A stretch of 64,000 bases of DNA, taken from NCBI GenBank assembly GCA_023666275.1, contig JAMPCJ010000002.1, positions 62,001 to 126,000 on the forward strand, read 5' to 3'. Source of the stretch: Treponema brennaborense. GTDB taxonomy: Bacteria > Spirochaetota > Spirochaetia > Treponematales > Treponemataceae. Positions 9,533 to 18,064 of the stretch are shown here, one piece after another (position 1 is the stretch's first letter; every line of letters starts with the position of its first letter). The notes under the pieces are model-generated. The model saw nothing but the letters and a program-made list of their open reading frames with translations, was not told the origin of the DNA and did no database searches. The translations under genes were made by a program, and so were the position numbers.

Positions 9533-12500
9533 TCAGTCCGGATTAAGCTGCAAATCGCCGTATTTATCCACGATAGAAGTTTTCATGCTGCTCATCGGGC
9601 GCCACACAACGGAAAGCGCAATATACGGATCCATGCGGATTTCATATTTTTTGGCAGAAGAATCATACTCTGTCCGCGGCTGCATGGTAATTTCAAGCGA
9701 CAGATTCCAGTCGTGCAAATCGTGTTCCGCTTTCAGCGAAAAGCTCTTCAGTTTGAACGCGGACTGAACACGTTTGTTTCTGTCCCAAAAGGCGAAAGAA
9801 TTCCATAAATCAACGAAAAAATTGGTTTCCGATGAAACCGGAATATCGTAATCCGCAAGCACGGTATCGTTGACATATTTGAAAATCGTGCTGTTTCTCG
9901 ATGATGTCGACAACGATATATCGAGGAATTGATTGATCGTAAACTTAACCGACGGCTCGAATACCAGATAACTGTTTGTCGGCTTTACCAAATCCGCATA
10001 AATCGAAGTGCTCAAACCGGGCGTAAAGTGAATGCGTTTTTTCCACCACACATGTTTTTTCGAAGGCATCGAGTATGATACTGACAGCGAATACGGATGG
10101 AATTGTTCGCCGTCTTCATTTACCGCCCATCCCGACGACGGATTGAATGAATAGTTTTTCGTGTACTGCATGTTGTACGATATTTGCAGTCCGTTCCAGG
10201 ACGCGCCGACTTTAAAAGAAACCGCCTGATCGTCTTCTATATTGTACGAAAACGACTGCGTTAATTTCAATTTATTCGAAAAAAAGTTCCAGGATGCGTT
10301 CTGCGTAAACGGATCGAAAACCCAACTCGAATCGGTTTCGCTTGTCTGTTTATATTTTGTCTGAGCGGAAAATGTCATAAACGGAAACGAAAAATATATT
10401 CTGCCCAGATATGAATCCACTTCCGGAGGAAGATTCGCCTGCAGCGTAAGCTGCTGGGAATAATTTTTCGCGCCGGAAGACGACAGTGTTACGTCAAACG
10501 TGTGGGCTGTAACGCTGTCTTTGTCATCGAAAATACTGCCCCAGTCGGGAGTTTTGTATGACCAGGTCGGATTTTCGGCACAGTCTTCTGCATCCGAGTC
10601 GAATTCGGAGCGCAGCAATTTCACCGAAGAATTCCAGGACAATGATGTATTCGAAAAACGCGGATAATTCGCAAACGGCTTGTACGTTACCGAGTTGGTA
10701 TTCAGCAAATCCATTTTCCGCGCGGCATAATCGTTTTTTCTGACGGAACTCGCAGACGAATATGTATAATAACCGTCCGCATCAACGACGTTTTTGTCTT
10801 TGTCTTCTTTCATCCACATAATCGGATGATCCTGCCAGTACGGATTGAATTTAAACGCATTTGTCATGGAAAACATGCTGTTTTTTATTTTAACGGAACT
10901 GGTAAGATTTATCGGCACGGCAACGGTATGATACAAATTCTGTATTTTGCTCAGTGAAATATCATCCGCGCTTTCAAAAGACGAGCCGTTATACGTGATA
11001 AGCGATGTATACGCCGGCGTAATATCATAGGACAGCGAATAATTTACATTTTCCATTTGCTGCGGAGAGGGAACGGACACCGCGATTTCCGGCAGATGCG
11101 AAATGCCGAATATCTCCGATGCTTCGCCGTTTTCCTGCGCCGCATTCGCCTTTTTTTCATCGGCAGCGGAGTCTTCGGTTTCGGCGCGCGACGCAGCTTC
11201 GGTTTGTTCTTCGCTTTCTTCCGCAAGATCGGCAGGCGGAAAAAACGAAACACTGCTTTTTTCGGATGCTGTTTCGGCTTTCGTTTTTTTCTTTTTGCCG
11301 GAAGAAGAATACGAAAACAATGTTCCGGCTATCTGGAACGTCGCCCGAAGCGGAGTAAACTGATACGGATAATAAAAATAATATTCGGGACTATACGAAG
11401 TTATTCCGCGCTCGGATGCGGCGGATGATGACAGCGATTTCGATGAAAATGCCATCGACGACGAAAAATTCGAAATTTGCAGCGAAGAAATATACGGATC
11501 GAGCGATTTCAGCCCCGGATTTACGGAACCGGTAAAAGACCAAGTAAACGAAGTTACGGAATTCGACGGAAGCGTTTCATCGGTATTTACCATTGCGGGA
11601 TTTTCGAGGATAAAATTGAGCCAGTCCATTGTTTCCGCTCGATCCATAAAATCGGCGTCGAATTTGTAATCCGAATACAGCGGCAGCTGCAAAGAACCGC
11701 TGAACGCGCTTTGTTTGAACGAAGCCTTGAAATTCATAAAATACCGAAACGGAAGCTCTATTCCGAACAACCCCGATGAATCCCAGCGCAAATCGCCGTT
11801 TGCATCATAAGGCGTATACGCGGTTGCGCCGCCGGATGTTTTCGGCGTAAGCGTATGGCTGAATCCCATGGCAGCGACAAATTCGACGTTGGATACAAAT
11901 AAATCTTTCGGATTCAAAACGCCGGAGAGGCCTACCATTGCGCCGAGGCTGCTGTACATATCCGCATATATTTTCATGTACGATTTCGATTCGACATCGT
12001 TTTCATTCAGGTTATGCAGAAACAAGCCTTCCCGTCTTTGCTTTTTCAGCTGCGTTGTCTTCAGAAAATCAAAAAAACTTTCCTCGCTGTCGGCAGTGTC
12101 AAGCGGCTTTCTGCCGATTATGTATGTCGTCGTCTGCATGAAATAGCCTTCCCGCTTCCGATAACCGAAAACAGGATTGAAAATCATTTCATCTTTCGGG
12201 TAATAAAAAAACGGAATGTACGCAATCGGTATGCTGCCGACATACAAAAGTCCGCCTAAAAACGAAAATTCATTGCCGGGAAGCAGCCATAACCGACGGG
12301 ATTTTATGCGCCAGTGCGGTTCCGGATCATCGCAGAATGTCAAATTCGCGTTCTTAAAGGTAATTGCGCCCGATTTGCTGCGCCCGAATTCTTCGGAAGC
12401 GATAATCATTGCGGAACCGGCAGGAAGATTTATGGCGTCGCTTTGCGCCTGCACGACGCGCCCGCCGTCGAAAACACCTTCCTGCGTATCGGTATCGAAC

Positions 12501-12862
12501 AGCACTGTCTGCGCTGTCAGCGTTTCGGAATTTGCGTCGGCGGATTCTTTTTGGATTTTGACATTTCCCTGCGCATACAGTTTGCTGCGCTCGCGTTCAT
12601 AAACAACAGTGTCCGCATAAATCGTTGTTTTTGTCTGCCCCTGCTCCACGGAAACACAAACATCGCCGGTCAAAACAATCGTATTGACGCCGTCGTCTTT
12701 ATTATGCCGATATTCGGTATTTTCCGCCGATTTAATGACAACCGTTGTCGTTTTTTTTTCGGAAGCCGCAGCGCTTTCCTGCGCAAAAAGACAGCCGCAA
12801 AGAAAACAAAGCGCAGCGGCACTGATGATTTTTCTTTTTCCGCAGAAAGCAGCGAAGTTCAT
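9533..12862 (-). CDS. lptD: LptD-like outer-membrane protein (OstA/LptA-like N-terminus)
   Basis: A 1109-residue exported protein with a signal peptide ending near residue 28 (SAAALCFLCGCLFAQ). Residues about 45-200 look like the OstA/LptA beta-jellyroll (YADTVVYERERSKLYAQGNVKI is typical but longer than can be quoted whole). The remainder is a large beta-barrel-like region with alternating aromatic and polar residues, interrupted by an acidic, Ala/Glu-rich insert near residues 540-600. Family members insert lipopolysaccharide in the outer leaflet. Treponemes lack classical LPS, so the cargo may be another glycolipid. Treponema pallidum has an ortholog next to uvrA, as here. GAGGA lies 11 bases upstream of ATG. 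It starts 39 bases downstream of uvrA. Confidence 0.85.
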   Translation of the reverse strand: MNFAAFCGKRKIISAAALCFLCGCLFAQESAAASEKKTTTVVIKSAENTEYRHNKDDGVNTIVLTGDVCVSVEQGQTKTTIYADTVVYERERSKLYAQGNVKIQKESADANSETLTAQTVLFDTDTQEGVFDGGRVVQAQSDAINLPAGSAMIIASEEFGRSKSGAITFKNANLTFCDDPEPHWRIKSRRLWLLPGNEFSFLGGLLYVGSIPIAYIPFFYYPKDEMIFNPVFGYRKREGYFMQTTTYIIGRKPLDTADSEESFFDFLKTTQLKKQRREGLFLHNLNENDVESKSYMKIYADMYSSLGAMVGLSGVLNPKDLFVSNVEFVAAMGFSHTLTPKTSGGATAYTPYDANGDLRWDSSGLFGIELPFRYFMNFKASFKQSAFSGSLQLPLYSDYKFDADFMDRAETMDWLNFILENPAMVNTDETLPSNSVTSFTWSFTGSVNPGLKSLDPYISSLQISNFSSSMAFSSKSLSSSAASERGITSYSPEYYFYYPYQFTPLRATFQIAGTLFSYSSSGKKKKTKAETASEKSSVSFFPPADLAEESEEQTEAASRAETEDSAADEKKANAAQENGEASEIFGISHLPEIAVSVPSPQQMENVNYSLSYDITPAYTSLITYNGSSFESADDISLSKIQNLYHTVAVPINLTSSVKIKNSMFSMTNAFKFNPYWQDHPIMWMKEDKDKNVVDADGYYTYSSASSVRKNDYAARKMDLLNTNSVTYKPFANYPRFSNTSLSWNSSVKLLRSEFDSDAEDCAENPTWSYKTPDWGSIFDDKDSVTAHTFDVTLSSSGAKNYSQQLTLQANLPPEVDSYLGRIYFSFPFMTFSAQTKYKQTSETDSSWVFDPFTQNASWNFFSNKLKLTQSFSYNIEDDQAVSFKVGASWNGLQISYNMQYTKNYSFNPSSGWAVNEDGEQFHPYSLSVSYSMPSKKHVWWKKRIHFTPGLSTSIYADLVKPTNSYLVFEPSVKFTINQFLDISLSTSSRNSTIFKYVNDTVLADYDIPVSSETNFFVDLWNSFAFWDRNKRVQSAFKLKSFSLKAEHDLHDWNLSLEITMQPRTEYDSSAKKYEIRMDPYIALSVVWRPMSSMKTSIVDKYGDLQLNPD

Positions 12863-12901
12863 TGCAATACTATTCCTCGACGCGCTGTTTCGCTTCGGCA
12901 G

Positions 12902-15745
12902 CTATCTGCGCCGCTGTTTTTCAAGCATATCTTTTACGTACTGTCCGGTATATGACGATTTTACCTTTGCGATTTCTTCCGGAGTGCCGCACGCGACAAC
13001 CTGCCCGCCGCGGAAACCGCCTTCGGGACCGAGATCGATGATATGATCCGATTGAAGAATAACGTCAAGATTGTGTTCGATCATAACAACGGTATTTCCC
13101 TGATCGACAAGCCGCTGAATTACCTGCATAAGCTGCTTTACATCGGCAAAATGCAGCCCCGTTGTCGGTTCGTCAAGGATATACAGCGTTTTTCCGGTGG
13201 ATTTGCGCGCCAGTTCATTTGCCAGTTTTACGCGCTGCGCTTCGCCGCCGGAAAGCGTCAGGGCAGACTGCCCCAGCTGAACATAGCCCAAACCGACGGA
13301 CACCAATGTTTCAAGCTTTCTTGCGATATGCGGAATGTGTGCGAAAAATTCCGCGGCTTCTTCTATTGTCATATGCAGCACGTCGTCGATATTTTTGCCG
13401 CGGTAACGAATTTCAAGCGTTTCCGTGTTGAATCGCTTGCCGCGGCAGGCATCGCAGGCAACATACACATCGGGAAGAAAATTCATTTCGATTGTTATCG
13501 TTCCCGCTCCCTGGCAATGCTCGCAGCGTCCGCCTTTGACATTAAAGCTGAATCTGCCGGCTTTATATCCGCGCGCTTTCGCGTCAGGCAGGCTGGCAAA
13601 TAAATCGCGAATGGCATTGAACACGCCGACATACGTTGCGGGATTCGAACGCGGCGTGCGGCCGATCGGACTTTGATCGATATTTATCACTTTGTCGATA
13701 TTTTCAAGTCCGGAAAGCGTTTTGAATTTGCCGACCGGCAGCTTGGAACGCATAACCTTATTCGACACCGCGGGAAAAAATACGTCGCTGAGCAGCGTGG
13801 ATTTTCCCGAACCGGAAACTCCCGTAATGCACGTGAATACGCCGAGCGGAATGCTTATCGATATATCTTTCAGATTATGTTCGGAAACTCCCGTAATTCG
13901 TATTTCGCTGCCGTTCCCTTTTCTGCGTTTCGCGGGAATTTCCATGCGCAGCACGCCGGCAAGATATTGTCCCGTAACGCTTTGCGCAACTTTTGCCACC
14001 TCGGCAGGCGTACCGGAGGCGACAATGTTTCCGCCGTGTATGCCGGCGCCGGGACCGAGATCGATAATCCAGTCCGCGGTACGCAGCGTCTGTTCATCGT
14101 GTTCCACAACGACAAGCGTATTTCCCAAATCGCGCAGATACAGCAGCGTATCTATAAGCCGCTGATTGTCGCGCTGGTGAAGCCCGATAGACGGCTCGTC
14201 GAGTATATACAGCACGCCCACAAGACTCGAACCGATCTGCGTTGCAAGACGGATGCGCTGCGCTTCTCCGCCGGAAAGCGTCGCTGCCTGCCGTTCCAGC
14301 GTCAAATAATCGAGCCCCACATTTTTCAAAAACGTCAGCCGGTTTTTTATTTCTTTTTCGATTTGCTCCGCTATTTTCCGTTCCGTCTGCGTCAATTCCA
14401 GCGCGGCAAAAAAATCAATCGATTCATCGACGGAAAGTTCGCACAGTTCATGAATGTTTTTCCCGCCGACGGTAACGGCAAGCACTTCCGGTTTGAGCCG
14501 GCGGCCGCGGCACGATTTGCAGATTCTGTGCGACATGAGCCGCTCCAAATTTTCTTTCTGCGCATCGGAAAAAGTTTCCGCATAACGCCGTTTCAGTTCC
14601 GGTACAATGCCGAGCCAGGGCTGCGTAAAATCCGAAGTGCCGGTGCCGTCCTGCCGCGTATAACGGAATTTTATCGGCTCCGCAGAACCGTGCATAACAA
14701 CGGAATACTGCTCTTTCGTGAGTTTTTCCACAGGCTCATCGAGGGAAAATTTGAACTTCGCCGCAAGGGCTTTGAAGCGCGTATGATTCCAGTTCGAATC
14801 GGGATTAAAGCCCTGCAGCGCGCCTTCGTTTATGGAAAGCGTTTTATCGGGAACAATCAAATCCTCGTCGAATTCCATGCGTTCGCCGAGACCGGCGCAT
14901 TCCGGACAGGCGCCGTACGGATTGTTGAACGAAAAAAAACGCGGCTGCACATCCGGAAACGAAAAGCCGCAGTCGGGACAGGCATTTTTTTGGGAAAAAA
15001 ACGCTTCCGTATCGCGCTCGGAATCGGGTTCTCGGCGCAAAACGGCAATCATGCCGCCGGAACTTGACAGCGCCGTTTCAACAGAATCGGCAAGCCGTTT
15101 GCGGACGCCGGCATCGACAATAATGCGGTCTATCACCAATTCTATCGTATGTTTTTTCTGCTTATCAAGCTTTATTATTTCATCAAGCTCAATCATCAGC
15201 CCGTCGATGCGGGCACGGATAAAACCGGCTTTGCGGGCGTCTTCGAATACTTTGTGATGTTCGCCCTTTTTGCCCCGCACGACAGGCGCAAGTATTTGTA
15301 TTTTGGTGCCCGCGGGATAATTCATAACCGTATCGATAATTTGATCGGTCGTCTGCTCGGTAATCTCGCTGCCGCAGTGCGGACAGTGCAGCTTTCCGAT
15401 CCGCGCAAACAGCAGACGGTAATAGTCGTAAATTTCCGTTACGGTCCCCACCGTGGAACGCGGATTTCTGTGCGTCGTTTTCTGTTCTATCGAAATCGCC
15501 GGCGAAAGCCCGGAAATATAATCGACATCGGGTTTATCCATTCTTCCGAGAAACTGCCGCGCATAGGACGAAAGACTTTCCATATAGCGCCGCTGTCCTT
15601 CCGCAAAAATAGTATCGAAAGCCAGCGAACTCTTTCCGGAACCGGACAAGCCGGAAATCACAACCAGTTTATCGCGCGGCATTTCGACATCGACATTTTT
15701 CAGATTATGCTCGCGGGCGCCTTTTATAATCAGTTTATTTTCCAT
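12902..15745 (-). CDS. uvrA: Excinuclease ABC subunit A
   Basis: A 947-residue double ABC ATPase that recognises DNA damage with UvrB in nucleotide excision repair. It has two P-loops (GLSGSGKS at 32-39 and GVSGSGKST near 640), two signature sequences ([12 protein letters not shown] and [12 protein letters not shown]), and zinc-binding Cys pairs (CPHCGSE, CPDCGFS and [14 protein letters not shown] and CDACRGK). Length and order are normal for the family. A promoter, TTGTTC-17-TAAAAT, ends about 12 bases before ATG, so the leader is only a few bases although GGAAAG lies near the start. It leads the minus-strand run through the LptD-like gene and ileS and is divergent from thiI. Confidence 0.98.
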   Translation of the reverse strand: MENKLIIKGAREHNLKNVDVEMPRDKLVVISGLSGSGKSSLAFDTIFAEGQRRYMESLSSYARQFLGRMDKPDVDYISGLSPAISIEQKTTHRNPRSTVGTVTEIYDYYRLLFARIGKLHCPHCGSEITEQTTDQIIDTVMNYPAGTKIQILAPVVRGKKGEHHKVFEDARKAGFIRARIDGLMIELDEIIKLDKQKKHTIELVIDRIIVDAGVRKRLADSVETALSSSGGMIAVLRREPDSERDTEAFFSQKNACPDCGFSFPDVQPRFFSFNNPYGACPECAGLGERMEFDEDLIVPDKTLSINEGALQGFNPDSNWNHTRFKALAAKFKFSLDEPVEKLTKEQYSVVMHGSAEPIKFRYTRQDGTGTSDFTQPWLGIVPELKRRYAETFSDAQKENLERLMSHRICKSCRGRRLKPEVLAVTVGGKNIHELCELSVDESIDFFAALELTQTERKIAEQIEKEIKNRLTFLKNVGLDYLTLERQAATLSGGEAQRIRLATQIGSSLVGVLYILDEPSIGLHQRDNQRLIDTLLYLRDLGNTLVVVEHDEQTLRTADWIIDLGPGAGIHGGNIVASGTPAEVAKVAQSVTGQYLAGVLRMEIPAKRRKGNGSEIRITGVSEHNLKDISISIPLGVFTCITGVSGSGKSTLLSDVFFPAVSNKVMRSKLPVGKFKTLSGLENIDKVINIDQSPIGRTPRSNPATYVGVFNAIRDLFASLPDAKARGYKAGRFSFNVKGGRCEHCQGAGTITIEMNFLPDVYVACDACRGKRFNTETLEIRYRGKNIDDVLHMTIEEAAEFFAHIPHIARKLETLVSVGLGYVQLGQSALTLSGGEAQRVKLANELARKSTGKTLYILDEPTTGLHFADVKQLMQVIQRLVDQGNTVVMIEHNLDVILQSDHIIDLGPEGGFRGGQVVACGTPEEIAKVKSSYTGQYVKDMLEKQRRR

Positions 15746-15757
15746 AACTTTCCGTGT

Positions 15758-15786
15758 ATTTTACGATTTTGGCGCCGTTTGAACAA
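15758..15786 (-). promoter_or_regulatory. Predicted promoter of uvrA
   Basis: On the minus strand, TTGTTC (15781-15786) is separated by 17 bases from TAAAAT (15758-15763). The start codon of uvrA is 12 bases past the -10 box, predicting a leader of about 5 bases. Confidence 0.45.
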
Positions 15787-15898
15787 GTACGCAGAACCAT
15801 TTTCGGCGCTGCTCGATTCACGGCATCGGCGCCGCTGCCTTATCGCTCCGTTAATTCACGCGCAATCGAAAGCGCATCTTCTTTTTTTGCCGAATATT

Positions 15899-15907
15899 TG
15901 CTATACT
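15899..15907 (+). promoter_or_regulatory. Extended -10 promoter of thiI, leaderless
   Basis: TGCTATACT is an extended -10 element with TATACT at 15902-15907. The -35 region is T-rich but poor. The thiI ATG is 7 bases after the -10 box and no Shine-Dalgarno is present, so the mRNA probably starts at or next to the AUG. Confidence 0.5.
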
Positions 15908-15914
15908 TCGGAAC

Positions 15915-17168
15915 ATGGAAACAATTCAAAAGCAGGACAGCAGCGTTATCTATCTTGCAAAAGTGGGAGAACTGACGCTGAAAGGCTCGAATATCCGCGA
16001 ATTCGAACGCCGGCTCATTCAAAACGCCCGTTCGTATCTTGCGGAAACAGATGCCGTCATACAGCTGCGCGCGGGACGCATGTATATCGAATGCAGCGCG
16101 GAATTCTGCGACGCCGCGGAATACACGCTGCGGCACCTCATCGGAATTACCGGCTGGGCGCGCGCAATTTTATGCGAAAAAACAATCGATTCCATAAAAG
16201 CTGCGGTCATGCAGGAAGCGCTTGCCGCAAAAAACCGCGGCGCCGGAACATTCAAAATAGAAGCGCGCCGCTCGGACAAATCATTTGCGCTGTCATCGTA
16301 TGATATTTGCCGGCAGGCGGCGGAAGATGTCTTCGATCAAGGAATTCTCGCCGTAGATGTTCACAATCCGGATACGACGATAACCGTCGAAGTCCGCGAG
16401 CGGTGCTTTGTGTACGCCGATGCGCATAAAGGCTGCCGCGGACTGCCGCCGGGAACAGGCGGCAAAGGCGTGCTGCTGCTTTCCGGCGGACTGGACTCTC
16501 CCGTTGCCGGCTACCGCATGATGCGGCGGGGAATGCGCGTCGAATGCGTGTATTTTCACGCATATCCGTATACGTCAATGGAAGCGCAGGAAAAAGTCGA
16601 AAAACTTGCGCAAATCATTGCGCAGTACGGCATCGAAACGCATATCAACATCATTCCGTTTACCGCGGTGCAGATGCGCATCAAAGAAAAATGCCGCGCG
16701 GCAAATACAGGCTCAAAGGCAAATCCCGACGCTTTTACCACATTGATGCTGCGCGTCTGCATGATAAAAGCGGCAAATCTGCTTGCTTCCCGTATCCGCG
16801 CGCAGTGTCTTATCACGGGGGAAAGTCTCGGACAAGTTGCCAGCCAGACAATCGAAAACATGGCGGTTACGGAAAGCGCCTGCGATTTTCCGCTGCTGCG
16901 CCCGCTTGTCGGCATGGACAAAGAAGAAATCGTGGAAACCGCCAAATACATCGGCACGTATGAAACATCGATACTGCCATATGAAGACTGCTGCGTGCTT
17001 TTTTCGCCGAAGCATCCGGTGCTTCACGCAGACTTGGCAGAAGCAAAAGCGTTATACGAATCGCTGGAAGCAGATGCGCTTATCCAGGAAGCTTTCGATA
17101 AGCGTGAAATAAAATCGTTCTCCGCAAAAGAGTATGTAAACACGCATTTTCTTCAGGCACAAGAATAA
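15915..17168 (+). CDS. thiI: tRNA uracil 4-sulfurtransferase ThiI
   Basis: A 417-residue protein that adenylates and thiolates U8 of tRNAs; in some species it also supplies sulfur for thiazole. An N-terminal ferredoxin-like domain (LAKVGELTLKGSNIREFERR), a THUMP domain (to about residue 165) and a PP-loop ATPase domain with SGGLDSPVAGYRMMRRG (about 190-205) are in the expected order. The conserved EDCCVLFSPKHP segment near residue 357 carries the Cys of the thiolation site. There is no C-terminal rhodanese domain, as in most non-enterobacterial ThiI, so a separate persulfide donor is needed. The promoter is an extended -10 box 7 bases before ATG. Confidence 0.96.
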   Translation: METIQKQDSSVIYLAKVGELTLKGSNIREFERRLIQNARSYLAETDAVIQLRAGRMYIECSAEFCDAAEYTLRHLIGITGWARAILCEKTIDSIKAAVMQEALAAKNRGAGTFKIEARRSDKSFALSSYDICRQAAEDVFDQGILAVDVHNPDTTITVEVRERCFVYADAHKGCRGLPPGTGGKGVLLLSGGLDSPVAGYRMMRRGMRVECVYFHAYPYTSMEAQEKVEKLAQIIAQYGIETHINIIPFTAVQMRIKEKCRAANTGSKANPDAFTTLMLRVCMIKAANLLASRIRAQCLITGESLGQVASQTIENMAVTESACDFPLLRPLVGMDKEEIVETAKYIGTYETSILPYEDCCVLFSPKHPVLHADLAEAKALYESLEADALIQEAFDKREIKSFSAKEYVNTHFLQAQE

Positions 17169-17171
17169 ACG

Positions 17172-17225
17172 CGCCGCATTCCGAACATACGCGGCGATGA
17201 AAACCGCTGCCGCCGAAAATCGGCG
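17172..17225 (+). promoter_or_regulatory. Two-hairpin leader before the TIGR04076-type gene
   Basis: Two GC stems lie in the 79-base gap after thiI: CGCCGC (17172-17177) can pair with GCGGCG (17191-17196), and CGCCGA (17211-17216) with TCGGCG (17220-17225) across AAA. The second ends about 10 bases before the AGGAGG of the next gene. Neither is followed by a T-run, so they are not obvious terminators. They may protect the mRNA or control translation. Confidence 0.4.
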
Positions 17226-17247
17226 CGAACGCACAGGAGGAAACATT

Positions 17248-17640
17248 ATGAAACATAAAGTTAAAGTAACCGTTATTGACAAAAAGCTGTACCCGGAAAT
17301 TCAGCAGCAATTCTGCGCTAATCCCGCTGCAGGGAGCTGCTCATGCTACAATGTCGGGGACGAATTTGTCTTCTTTCGCGATGATGAACGTGATGATTTT
17401 TGGCATCAGGGACTGAACACCTTGACAAAAACGAACGGCAATCCCGACACAATTGCAGGCGGACCTCAAAAGCCCTTTTGTTCCGAAGCCTGGGACGCAA
17501 TCGCCCGCTATATATACGCAGGACTGCAGGGCGGTTCTATCATGAAAGGCTGGATGAAAGAAGAAAACACAATGATTGCCTGCTGCTCCGACGGCACACG
17601 TCCCGTAATATTCAAAATCGAAAGAATCGATTATGAATAA
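17248..17640 (+). CDS. TIGR04076 family protein
   Basis: A 130-residue small protein. The start is ATG 17248, supported by AGGAGG 9 bases upstream; the open frame before it is only leader. It shows the family features: an N-terminal KVKVTVIDKKL strand, a GSCSCYNVGDEF segment, then FCSEAWDAIARYIYAGLQGG and the C-terminal CCSDGTRPVIFKIERI. The function of TIGR04076 is not known. Several conserved Cys (CSC, a single Cys, then CC) suggest metal binding or redox chemistry; that is inference. It lies 79 bases downstream of thiI on the same strand and may be co-transcribed, although it has its own structured leader. Confidence 0.8.
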   Translation: MKHKVKVTVIDKKLYPEIQQQFCANPAAGSCSCYNVGDEFVFFRDDERDDFWHQGLNTLTKTNGNPDTIAGGPQKPFCSEAWDAIARYIYAGLQGGSIMKGWMKEENTMIACCSDGTRPVIFKIERIDYE

Positions 17641-17661
17641 CAGCATCAGTGAGTATATATT

Positions 17662-17687
17662 TCGGAATTCCTGCTTTCCGATGTTTT
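17662..17687 (+). terminator. Weak hairpin terminator after TIGR04076-type gene
   Basis: TCGGAA (17662-17667) pairs with TTCCGA (17676-17681) around an 8-base loop, followed by TGTTTTC. The stem is short and the T-run interrupted, so efficiency is doubtful. Confidence 0.35.
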
Positions 17688-17700
17688 CAAAAATACCGCA

Positions 17701-17717
17701 GTAAATTTTAAATTTAC
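17701..17717. repeat. A/T-rich palindrome
   Basis: GTAAATTTTAAATTTAC is a 7-bp inverted repeat around a 3-base centre. A second inverted repeat, TTTGCA around GTA, follows at 17724-17738. Both could be operator-like sites; neither has a T-run. Confidence 0.45.
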
Positions 17718-17797
17718 CGTCTATTTGCAGTATGCAAAATAGGCTGTTTGCGATATGCGCTGAAGGAGAACACCGCCGCTTAATCGGACAAATAAAA

Positions 17798-17898
17798 TTC
17801 GGCGTGTTTTCAAAAAAACTCGGCGAATAATTTAAAATATACGCCGTATAATTTTAAAAACTCGGCGAATAATTTTTTTTCTCGGCGTATATTTTCGC
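17798..17898. repeat. Helically phased CGGCG repeat array
   Basis: Five GC cores occur in A/T-rich DNA: CGGCG at 17800, 17821, 17863 and 17883, and its inverse CGCCG at 17842. Spacings are 21, 21, 21 and 20 bases, close to two helical turns. The best-matched pair shares CTCGGCGAATAATTT (17819 and 17861), and 17881 has CTCGGCGTATATTTT. Runs of T or A follow each core, so the DNA may be intrinsically bent. The array ends about 10 bases before the -35 box of the orphan promoter. The unit is too short and lacks the spacers needed for CRISPR. Confidence 0.7.
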
Positions 17899-17906
17899 TC
17901 GTTTCT

Positions 17907-17935
17907 TTGACTTTTTGCGAAAAGTGCGCTATACT
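17907..17935 (+). promoter_or_regulatory. Strong orphan sigma-70 promoter
   Basis: TTGACT (17907-17912), a 17-base spacer and TATACT (17930-17935) match consensus at 5 of 6 positions in each box with ideal spacing. Predicted start is near 17942 on the plus strand. No credible plus-strand gene follows; the transcript would run antisense into the 3' end of the outer-membrane protein gene at 18065. Confidence 0.6.
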
Positions 17936-18064
17936 GAAAAATCTTTTCCGATACCGCACGAGCCGCAAACCTTGCGCTTTGCGAAACTCGCACAAACGGA
18001 CGCACCGCAGCTGCCCGTTGTTTTCCGCACGGCTTTGCGGCGGCAGCCTGCAGCGCGCATTCTT

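Larger units (their letters stand above)
17641..18064. other. 424-base gap between convergent genes
   Basis: No credible gene. In order it holds: a weak hairpin after the TIGR04076-type gene; an A/T palindrome at 17701-17717; a second inverted repeat, TTTGCA-GTA-TGCAAA, at 17724-17738; the phased CGGCG array (17798-17898); and a strong plus-strand promoter (17907-17935) followed by about 130 bases leading antisense into the outer-membrane protein gene. Composition is A/T-rich to about 17900 and then returns to genomic average. Confidence 0.7.

Noticed and set aside
13673-15067. 464-codon plus-strand frame opposite uvrA
   Set aside because: It is antisense to a fully conserved uvrA and has Arg/His-rich shadow composition with no domain.
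17798-17898. CRISPR array
   Set aside because: Units are about 21 bases with no separate repeat and spacer, and there are no cas genes in the window.
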